Virus record (IMG/VR): IMGVR_UViG_3300032265_001813
Span: 1 to 21,151 of that record
Source of the DNA: a virus
Length of the DNA: 21,151 nt
Strand: one strand, 5' to 3'
Part shown: positions 1 to 6,982 of the stretch, in pieces
Numbering within the stretch: position 1 is the first letter of the stretch
Layout: each line of letters opens with the position of its first letter
Program-made: the position numbers and the translations under genes
The notes under the pieces: generated by a model
Databases searched by the model: none
Told to the model about the DNA's origin: nothing
The model's input: only the letters and a program-made list of their open reading frames with translations

Positions 1-320
1 ACAACTATAGCGTACTCTTGACCAGTCTGTACTGCTACCGGATTCATGAACGAAAACTTAGTCATAATCGAAGCATCTACAGAAGAAACTATTTCTGAAA
101 ATTCTTTTCTGACTGAAGCATAGTCATCGAGCGTTTTATAGTTTGGTATACCACCCGCTGCAGTAGGAACTATATAAACCATTATACCCGGTTCTAGAAC
201 ACCAGATATGTTTCCAACCCCGTACGGTTTCTTTTTAAAGTATAGATCTATGCTACTGATGTTAATCTGAGAAGATCCAGCTACAGCGTTTAGATCGATA
301 GTAAAAGTTTGGGCTTCCAT
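1..320 (-). CDS. Partial AQTF-type tail appendage/fibre protein, N-terminal part
   Basis: The frame opens with ATG at 320-318 and is still open at the window edge, giving at least 106 residues. It begins MEAQTFTIDL, continues through SSIDLYFKKK and a VSSVDASIMTKFSF stretch, and reaches NPVAVQTGQEYAIV at the edge. From memory, this order (AQTF, then a S-I/V-D-hydrophobic-F-F/Y-x-x-K strand, then S-x-D-x-S...T-x-F-x-F, then PV-x-L/V-x-x-G-x-E-Y/F) is the C-terminal beta-rich domain of DUF4815-type appendage proteins of T4-like aquatic phages. There it directly follows a DPLAQTF motif inside a longer protein; here it starts its own gene. An AAGGA ribosome binding site overlaps the stop of the 138-residue gene, 7 nt before the ATG. 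The role is probably structural and peripheral on the baseplate or fibres, inferred from context. The remainder lies outside the window. Confidence 0.75.
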   Translation of the reverse strand, partial: MEAQTFTIDLNAVAGSSQINISSIDLYFKKKPYGVGNISGVLEPGIMVYIVPTAAGGIPNYKTLDDYASVRKEFSEIVSSVDASIMTKFSFMNPVAVQTGQEYAIV

Positions 321-327
321 CAAATTA

Positions 328-332
328 TCCTT
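328..332 (-). promoter_or_regulatory. Ribosome binding site for the partial appendage gene
   Basis: On the minus strand the sequence reads AAGGA, 7 nt before the ATG at 320-318. It overlaps the TAA stop (333-331) of the preceding gene. This supports the ATG as the true start of a separate cistron rather than an internal methionine, which matters because relatives carry this domain inside a longer protein. Confidence 0.7.
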
Positions 333-747
333 ACGTTGTCACGATGTTTGAAGCTTGAGTATATTTCGTGAACATAATATCCGGCGTATTATTGGTAAAA
401 AATATAGTCTTATTGATAAAACTTGTACCAGACTTATCAGTTATAGTCAAAAGCTTGTTACCCATTATATCTCTGAATATATTAGCGAACGTTTTGTTAC
501 CAAAGATTATAGCTTCGTTCTGTCTGTTCCAGTAAAAAGTGAAGTTTAACTTTCCGTATCCATCGGATATCAAAGTTTCTCCAAGTTGTTTTCCGTCTTG
601 AACACAAAATCCTGTAAAATCTAGCTTATCAAAAATCACAAAATAACGTGTGTACGGTCTTAAGCTAGCGCATTCTAGTCTAAAAGACTGATCTGGCACG
701 CTAAACTGAGAAGCGGATAGTTTCTTTTTTACTTGTGAGATATCCAA
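331..747 (-). CDS. Small structural protein with LRPxT...FD...D beta-sandwich motif
   Basis: The product is 138 residues and the start is TTG at 747-745. An in-frame TAA lies five codons upstream and the first internal Met is near residue 94, so no ATG start could include the conserved N-terminal half; a GGGAG site sits 6 nt before the TTG. The protein contains SLRPYTRYFVIFDKLDFTGF near residues 28-47, then ETLISDGYGKLNFTFYW, then GNKLLTITDKSG. From memory this matches the segment of DUF4815 appendage proteins that reads LxPxTRxYxFFDxxxVxxF, then LxTDxxGxxxxxFxIP, then a GxRxFxLT strand. In those proteins the segment lies between the DUF4815 body and the AQTF domain, the same order as the genes here. 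There is no signal peptide or membrane segment. It is probably a virion component next to the DUF4815 protein. No enzymatic residues were recognised. It could also be an independent adaptor that shares the fold. Confidence 0.75.
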   Translation of the reverse strand: MDISQVKKKLSASQFSVPDQSFRLECASLRPYTRYFVIFDKLDFTGFCVQDGKQLGETLISDGYGKLNFTFYWNRQNEAIIFGNKTFANIFRDIMGNKLLTITDKSGTSFINKTIFFTNNTPDIMFTKYTQASNIVTT

Positions 748-753
748 CTTATT

Positions 754-758
754 CTCCC
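754..758 (-). promoter_or_regulatory. Ribosome binding site deciding a TTG start
   Basis: The minus strand reads GGGAG here, 6 nt before TTG at 747-745. The 20-nt gap also holds a short inverted repeat (751-755 with 762-766, five A/T-rich pairs and a six-base loop) that would place part of the site in a weak hairpin. The hairpin is probably too weak to matter on its own. Confidence 0.6.
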
Positions 759-767
759 GTTAGAATA

Positions 768-3700
768 TTAATAACCATAGAGTGCTATGTGACCAGTAGA
801 AGTAAGGTTACCATCACCATCATAGTAACCTAGAGCTAACGCTTCATCAGATCCGGCTGGAGGAAAATTTGTTTCTCCATCTATCAACCAGTATTTAGAT
901 ACAAAAATAGTCTGAGTGGTTGCTGCAGTAGTAACACCTGTGCTTGTGTTGTTTGTAGAAACTGTAATACTTGTGTTGCTCGTAGAAACTGTAACAACCG
1001 GTGTAGTTATTACAGCTTGTCTAGCTCCGTACAACGTAGTATCAAACACTAGTGTAGTCACAGCTAAATCGGTAGTCTGTGATACTATCCCCTGTTCTCT
1101 CAGAGTCTGAAGACCAGTGTTGATGCTGTTTGGCTCCGGATTGTTAAACATTGCAGCTATAGTCTGATCTACTGTCCAACCATCGACGTAGTACTTCTTT
1201 AACCAGTATGTGAAACCACCTATATCCGGCGGTCTTCCTAAACCACCAGCAAGAGAAGAACCTCCTCTTATGGGTGTATTCCAGTATACATTATATATTC
1301 TTCTCAGAACCGATTCAGTATCAGAAGCCGGTATAGTTCTTCCTACTCTAGCACTCATACCCTTCAACAATACTTCAGTACGACACTGGAAAGTTTCAAA
1401 GAATCTAGTCTTTATGTTCAGAGAAGTATCGTAGTAAGTCTGAGTCACGTAAGAAGTAGGAGTAGCGTATATGTCTGTTTCACCGGAATCGCTGATAGAT
1501 TCCAGATAGAAAGTCTGCTGATGAAGCATAGTAGATGGTCTTAAGAAAGCCCATCCATCCTGAGAGTAAGGAAATACCGGAGAAGATATAGTATAGTTAG
1601 AAATTACTACGTCTGTAGTGTTCCACTTGTATGCAAAAGTAGTTCCGTAACGTGTCTTATAGTTGTTAGAAATATTGATGAAATCGTTTCTAACATCGTT
1701 GATCGATCTTCCGCGAAGAATGATATCTGTTATCCAATAAAGAACACCGTTAAGTTCAGGAATACGCTGCATGTAAGTCGTGTAGAACCCATGAATAAGA
1801 TCTACTAACTGTTCACCGGTGTATCTATAAACTATCTGGAAATCTATGTAGCTAACTTTCCATAAAGCTAAACGTATAGCAGCAGCTACTGTGCTTGAAG
1901 GAATATAGATCGACTTAAACTTACCGCCGGCATCTTCACTGTAGCTTATCTGGTTGAACGTATAAGGCGCATGCGCTGCTATCGCGCTCCAGTCAGTAAT
2001 ATTGATGTTATACTGATCGAAGCCAGTACCCGGAGTACCCAACAGATCGTAACCGTACGGATTCATATCGAGAGCATCTGAGTCGTTACCAGATGACTGC
2101 ATATTCTTTGTCATGATATACAGGTATGTCGATGCGTACGTAGTAGAAGTAGGTGTTGGGGTTGGCGTAGGTGTTGGCGTCGGAGTGGGTGTAGGTGTTG
2201 GCGTCGGGGTAGGAGTCGGAGTAGGAGTGGGTGTTGATGTGATGATAGGTTGTGTTGGGCTAACATCATACACACAATCGATATAGTCTGCAGAGTCGAC
2301 TGGATACTGCAACATCCAACGCCACTTCTTACTGTTAGTTCCTTTAGTAGTCTGTATAGTATAGACTCTACCAGCTGAAGCTGTATGAGCAAAAGGTATC
2401 TTTCCGATTCCAGTTACATAACCACCATTTATGACAGGAGTATCAGTACTCAGAATTATTTCGCTGTTGTTGAAGAATGAGAGCTTTTTCAACATAGTTA
2501 TATCGTCTGCAGTAAGAGCCACTGCGTCAGAACTAGTTTTTAGAATAATACCACTCTGTATTATCTCAAAAGAAACTGGAGAGTTATACGTATAGAAATA
2601 CAAAGTACCAGAGGCATTGAACTGCGTAAACTTTGGAGTAGTATAAACGCTTACTGCTTGATCGGCAACATACGGATTAGCCTGTTGATCTGTTACTTCT
2701 GTTATAGCAAACGGCGAATTTCCATCAAGAACACACGGTGACGGAAGTGTTTCGTATGAAGCTGAGCTTTGAACTACTACAGGTTTTTCTGAAACTACGT
2801 TTAAACTATAGTTTAGATAATTACCATGAGGTAGATTGATATTATCTGAAGCTGGTAACAGGCTGTTAAACTTTCTTGTAGCAGAATACTGTGGATTATT
2901 TAAGTCAGAATAGCTGGATGTGCTGAAATCATCGACGAAGAAGCCGTACTTGAAACGATCTATATTCGGAGTCAAAGAGCTCGGAATGATCTGACTTGTT
3001 ACAGAATTTTCTAGCTGAGAAAGACCAACATAGTATTCTAGATCTTGTATTCTTCTTTCAAGATTACCGATCTCAGCCATAGTATAACCTTTTGGCTGAA
3101 GCTCATTCTTTATCTTCTTTGTAGAAGCGAGATTAAGAGCTATATGATTCTTTACTCTGGCTACAGTATGCTTTTCGCTTACTATTCTTGTGTTCAAAAT
3201 CTCGAGAGTTCTTACATCAGGATTTTTTGGAACAGTAGGATAATCAGGAATAAGAATGTTATCTATAAGAATACTGTCTGTTGGTGTATTCAGAGGAACT
3301 GGTTTTATATCAGAAGAACCCTTCAATACATCTACAGTTCCTTTTTTAGTAACGACTACGCTGTCTATTCTTGGAAGATAATAGCTGATGTCCGTAGTCA
3401 TAACTGAGTCAGGAAGTGGGAACCTAAGATCTGTAGAGATACTATTTGCAAACACACGTGTGTTTACTGGATCTTGGTTTGTTATTTTAACAGTAGTATT
3501 TGAAGCAGTAATAAACTCTCCAAGCTCAAAATTATAGTTGATAGTAGTTATGTTGTATAGAGAAGAACCAGTAGCGTAAACGTTGATAGTAGGAAGAGCA
3601 GACGGTCTAAAGTCGACAACATTAAGAAGATTATAGTAATCGTTTCTATCAGAATAAAGTTCCGGAACTTCGTTCGTGTTGATTATTCCGTTTTGAGTGG

Positions 3701-6700
3701 TTAGATCTCTTAAGTTTAGACTGTCGTTGATATACTGTTGAGCAGAATTTGAACCGACATACGACTGTGTTACAAAACAACCCACGGTGTTGGCCACAAA
3801 AGCATCGAAAATTACAGAAAGAGTATCGCTGCTCGTAAGCTGAAGAGAAGAATTGGGATCGAGATACAGATAGCCAAGATCCAAGTAGTCTGTATTCTGA
3901 TTGTGATCGATATAAAACGAAGAAGTTTTATCTATGGTATCATTTATTACTACACTCTTCAAACGAAAAATATCTGGACAGCCAAGACACCAAGGGCCAG
4001 TTACACCCGCTGGATTATTAAGAGCAGTAATTTTAACGTTGATATCTCTGACTGCTTGTTTAGTTCCAGCACTAACGTTGTATCTCTTAACGTTATAAGA
4101 AGCTGCAGCTGTAGCAGAAGATCTAATTCTGTATCCCACGTTTGCAGTCATAACTTTAGAATCACTGCTAACGCTCATGGTCATACCGTTTCTAGAACCA
4201 AACGGCATAGAAACATTTTGTGGGAACACTCTTGTTATAGATGCATTAGAAGAGTTGAAAGTAACATTAGAGTTAAGCTGCATGCTTGTGTTGTTAGATA
4301 TCAACACAACTTTCTTGATATCACTGTGCGCATTAGTTGTAGAGAATGAATGACCGGTTTCACTTATACCAGCGGTAAGATCGATAGCTACTGTATTACC
4401 CGCGCTGCTAGTTAACTGGAAAGTAGTATTGTTTGAATTCAAAACATAGTAGTAAGCGTTGTTGCTTAGACCACCGATGTTTGAGTTTCCTGTAGCAACA
4501 AGATAATGAACGTAGTCACCGTTAGAGAACGGGTTCGGTGTTACCAAAATAGTATTGGAACCTGTACTCACGTTTGTTGAAGCGTTGATGTTTACTGAAG
4601 TTGTGTTTGATTCTATATAAACATAATCACCGACACTTAGATCGCTCAGAAAGCTTGTACCCGTTGTTGTTATAGTATTTGTTTGAGAGACTGTTAAACC
4701 AGAAGAACCGCCGGTAATAGCAGAAGAAAACACTAAGTTTGAAGTCGGAACGATGATGATATCGTTCATCTGTGCCGAAGTCAATGAACCGGTATAGTCA
4801 AACTTATCAGTAGAACTACCAGTATAAGAGATAGAAAGAGAACCAGAATTGGCAAAAGTTAAGTTGCTATTAGAAGTTCTATATGTATAAGTTATGTTAT
4901 TTGCATTCTGCAGAGTAGTTACTGTACCAGATTTAAACAGAAGCTGACTGTTGTTAGCTCCGTTTATAAAAGCTATGTTAGCTCCAGTAACAGGATCAGG
5001 AGTCAATACTATATCAGCTATACCGATAGTAGTAGACGGCAAAGTATTCGATGAACCGTAATAGATACTTCTAGCATCTTTAAGATTATAACCTGTAGCT
5101 ATAGCTGTATCGAACAAATAAGCTCTATATATAGCCGTGTTTGTTCCCGGTGTACCGTCTTCAAGAACCAAAGAACGAACACGTGCTTTACCTATCTGAT
5201 TACCAGTAAAAGAAGGAAGAGTAGTCAGATTGTTTGTGATAAACGCTGCAGGAGAATCAGAGAATACTACTTGATCTCCATGATTGAAGTTTATATAGCC
5301 GCCCATTTCAGAGACACGAACATAGTTGTTGTAGCTCAAGCTTACAACAGCACCGTTTGTATACCCGATACCGATACCAGCATCTATCTCTGAATAGTGA
5401 TTCTCTGAAGTCTCTACTCTATAACCGCTGATATAAGCTTTTCCTGGATCTACTATAACTGCTACTTTAGCTGCGTTACTGCTTCCGTTAACTGCTAGAG
5501 TAGACTTAGTAGTAGAAATAAACTCATCTATCACATAGTTTCCAGCTTCATCGCTTGTTCTACGTGCGAGTTCGTTGTTAATCTCATTGTATGCAGTGTA
5601 ACGATTCTGCTTAAACGGTTTACCGTCACTAAAATCTACTAGACTAAAATATAAATCTGAAGCGTTAGCTTCGTCTGTAGATACAACTGTAAGTGTCGGA
5701 ACAAGTTTCATTCTATCGGCGCCGGGCGCATTAGAGTTAGTTGTTGCTGTAACGTTATCTAACAAAGAATCATCTTGATTGCTTGTGATGATACTTTCGT
5801 TTGTCTGAAACACTACCGATATATTATTAGCCGAGCTTACTTCGTTGTATTTGTTAACTATCACGCTTTGTGGGTTTACTTTTACAAAGAATCCCTTCTG
5901 ATAGATATAACCCTCAGTTACAGACATCGAGTAACCGGTGCCAGATCCTACTACACCAGATGGCACTTTAACTTTGGCTGCATAGTTTATACCTATAGCA
6001 GAAAACGTGCCTATGGTGGCTGTACTTTTTGTTGGCTTTATAACTATGTTTGGAAGAATCGTATAACCGTAACCGATATTCAAAACAGGAATGCCAAGAA
6101 CGTATCCGGTAGAATCTGTTATAACTTGTGCAGAAGCATTTTTACCTATAGAAGAAACAACTGTGCCAGAAACACCGTTAGAATTGCTGAGAGTTATTTT
6201 AGCCGTTTCTGTATTACTTGCAGAAGTGAATACCCAAGGAGTCGTAGTTAGATTTGTATTCAATAGATCTATAGTACGAGGCTTTATACGAAGAATAATA
6301 TCGTTGTTAGCTGAACCAAACTGTCCGGTAAGAACTTCTGTAACGACAGCAGTAGCACCAGTATTTCCTTGTAAGATCTCATCGTTAACATTAAAAGATG
6401 CATTAGCCATAGTAACTCTAAGAGAAGAGCAGATGATAGCTGTGTCGTTGTTAGAAAATCCGCTACCGCCGTTTACACTATTTATAGCGAAAAAAGAATT
6501 GTTGGCGTTAGATATAGTTAAGATATCATTTGGATTATAGTTAGTAGTTACACCATCAAATCCACTCTTGGTGTATTCTAGATAAAGAGTTTTTGTATTC
6601 GGAGCAGTAGTTTCGAAACCATCTACAGACTCAAGAATTCTTGCTTGAACTCCAGTAGACTGGTTATAAACGAACATGCCAACATAAGCTGACGGAACCG

Positions 6701-6965
6701 TTGGAACACCGTTGATATCAAGATCTGATATTCTTACGTAAGGATAAGCATCGTTGAAGCTAAAGTTTACGCCTGAAACTATTGCACCAGATTTAAAAAT
6801 ATTATCGCCAAACTTTTCGATCTGGTTCTGAAAAATAGACTGTACTTGATTCAGCTCTCGCGTTTGTACCGAGACACCCGGTTTGAATAAGATCTTATAG
6901 AAATCTTTTTTCTCATTGTAATCATCAAAGTAGGGAGAAACACTAAGATTTGTCGTTAAAGCCAT
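768..6965 (-). CDS. Giant DUF4815 tail appendage protein with Thr-Pro linker and DUF4214-like segments
   Basis: The product is 2065 residues, starting with ATG at 6965, which has AAGG 11 nt upstream. The N-terminus (residues 8-70) holds PYFDDYNE, FYKILFKPGVSVQTRELNQ and QIEKFGDNIFKSG, diagnostic of the DUF4815 family of large T4-like virion proteins. Later family landmarks follow: YYNLLNVVDFRPS near residue 1107, YYLPRIDSVVV, and a predicted short coiled coil YTMAEIGNLERRIQDLEYY near 1294-1312. Residues 97-135 and 188-228 look like small beta-modules also seen in gp7 and gp8. A run of 14 Thr-Pro dipeptides at 1578-1605 separates this body from a 460-residue tail. The tail carries two DUF4214-like segments (about 1718-1769 and 1883-1942, each with a G-x-x-Y-W core) and a Thr/Ser/Val-rich stretch. 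It is probably a peripheral baseplate or fibre component contacting the host. The DUF4815 call is firm, the exact virion position is not. Confidence 0.88.
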   Translation of the reverse strand: MALTTNLSVSPYFDDYNEKKDFYKILFKPGVSVQTRELNQVQSIFQNQIEKFGDNIFKSGAIVSGVNFSFNDAYPYVRISDLDINGVPTVPSAYVGMFVYNQSTGVQARILESVDGFETTAPNTKTLYLEYTKSGFDGVTTNYNPNDILTISNANNSFFAINSVNGGSGFSNNDTAIICSSLRVTMANASFNVNDEILQGNTGATAVVTEVLTGQFGSANNDIILRIKPRTIDLLNTNLTTTPWVFTSASNTETAKITLSNSNGVSGTVVSSIGKNASAQVITDSTGYVLGIPVLNIGYGYTILPNIVIKPTKSTATIGTFSAIGINYAAKVKVPSGVVGSGTGYSMSVTEGYIYQKGFFVKVNPQSVIVNKYNEVSSANNISVVFQTNESIITSNQDDSLLDNVTATTNSNAPGADRMKLVPTLTVVSTDEANASDLYFSLVDFSDGKPFKQNRYTAYNEINNELARRTSDEAGNYVIDEFISTTKSTLAVNGSSNAAKVAVIVDPGKAYISGYRVETSENHYSEIDAGIGIGYTNGAVVSLSYNNYVRVSEMGGYINFNHGDQVVFSDSPAAFITNNLTTLPSFTGNQIGKARVRSLVLEDGTPGTNTAIYRAYLFDTAIATGYNLKDARSIYYGSSNTLPSTTIGIADIVLTPDPVTGANIAFINGANNSQLLFKSGTVTTLQNANNITYTYRTSNSNLTFANSGSLSISYTGSSTDKFDYTGSLTSAQMNDIIIVPTSNLVFSSAITGGSSGLTVSQTNTITTTGTSFLSDLSVGDYVYIESNTTSVNINASTNVSTGSNTILVTPNPFSNGDYVHYLVATGNSNIGGLSNNAYYYVLNSNNTTFQLTSSAGNTVAIDLTAGISETGHSFSTTNAHSDIKKVVLISNNTSMQLNSNVTFNSSNASITRVFPQNVSMPFGSRNGMTMSVSSDSKVMTANVGYRIRSSATAAASYNVKRYNVSAGTKQAVRDINVKITALNNPAGVTGPWCLGCPDIFRLKSVVINDTIDKTSSFYIDHNQNTDYLDLGYLYLDPNSSLQLTSSDTLSVIFDAFVANTVGCFVTQSYVGSNSAQQYINDSLNLRDLTTQNGIINTNEVPELYSDRNDYYNLLNVVDFRPSALPTINVYATGSSLYNITTINYNFELGEFITASNTTVKITNQDPVNTRVFANSISTDLRFPLPDSVMTTDISYYLPRIDSVVVTKKGTVDVLKGSSDIKPVPLNTPTDSILIDNILIPDYPTVPKNPDVRTLEILNTRIVSEKHTVARVKNHIALNLASTKKIKNELQPKGYTMAEIGNLERRIQDLEYYVGLSQLENSVTSQIIPSSLTPNIDRFKYGFFVDDFSTSSYSDLNNPQYSATRKFNSLLPASDNINLPHGNYLNYSLNVVSEKPVVVQSSASYETLPSPCVLDGNSPFAITEVTDQQANPYVADQAVSVYTTPKFTQFNASGTLYFYTYNSPVSFEIIQSGIILKTSSDAVALTADDITMLKKLSFFNNSEIILSTDTPVINGGYVTGIGKIPFAHTASAGRVYTIQTTKGTNSKKWRWMLQYPVDSADYIDCVYDVSPTQPIITSTPTPTPTPTPTPTPTPTPTPTPTPTPTPTSTTYASTYLYIMTKNMQSSGNDSDALDMNPYGYDLLGTPGTGFDQYNINITDWSAIAAHAPYTFNQISYSEDAGGKFKSIYIPSSTVAAAIRLALWKVSYIDFQIVYRYTGEQLVDLIHGFYTTYMQRIPELNGVLYWITDIILRGRSINDVRNDFINISNNYKTRYGTTFAYKWNTTDVVISNYTISSPVFPYSQDGWAFLRPSTMLHQQTFYLESISDSGETDIYATPTSYVTQTYYDTSLNIKTRFFETFQCRTEVLLKGMSARVGRTIPASDTESVLRRIYNVYWNTPIRGGSSLAGGLGRPPDIGGFTYWLKKYYVDGWTVDQTIAAMFNNPEPNSINTGLQTLREQGIVSQTTDLAVTTLVFDTTLYGARQAVITTPVVTVSTSNTSITVSTNNTSTGVTTAATTQTIFVSKYWLIDGETNFPPAGSDEALALGYYDGDGNLTSTGHIALYGY
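2151..2234 (-). repeat. Coding repeat: 14 consecutive Thr-Pro dipeptides
   Basis: On the minus strand 84 nt encode (Thr-Pro)x14, residues 1578-1605 of the DUF4815 protein. Both amino acids use mixed codons (ACA, ACT, ACC and ACG; CCC, CCT, CCG and CCA), which suggests selection on the protein rather than pure recent slippage. Within it a 17-nt word occurs twice 24 nt apart, so some unit duplication has happened. Such runs usually make extended, stiff, protease-resistant linkers. Confidence 0.95.
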
Positions 6966-6982
6966 TTGATTCTCGACCTTTA

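Noticed and set aside
748-767. Transcription terminator in the 20-base gap
   Set aside because: The inverted repeat has only five A/T-rich pairs and no following U-run, so termination is unlikely.
2111-2392. Minus-strand frame of 93 codons rich in His, Leu and Gln
   Set aside because: It is an alternative frame of the Thr-Pro repeat. The repeated HL/RRQH pattern is a by-product of repetitive DNA.
6091-6540. Open plus-strand frame of 149 codons, and similar ones at 3045-3407, 3903-4349, 5775-6251
   Set aside because: They lie entirely antisense to the DUF4815 gene, whose protein has clear family motifs. They show no recognisable domain and no convincing ribosome site. Treated as frame shadows.
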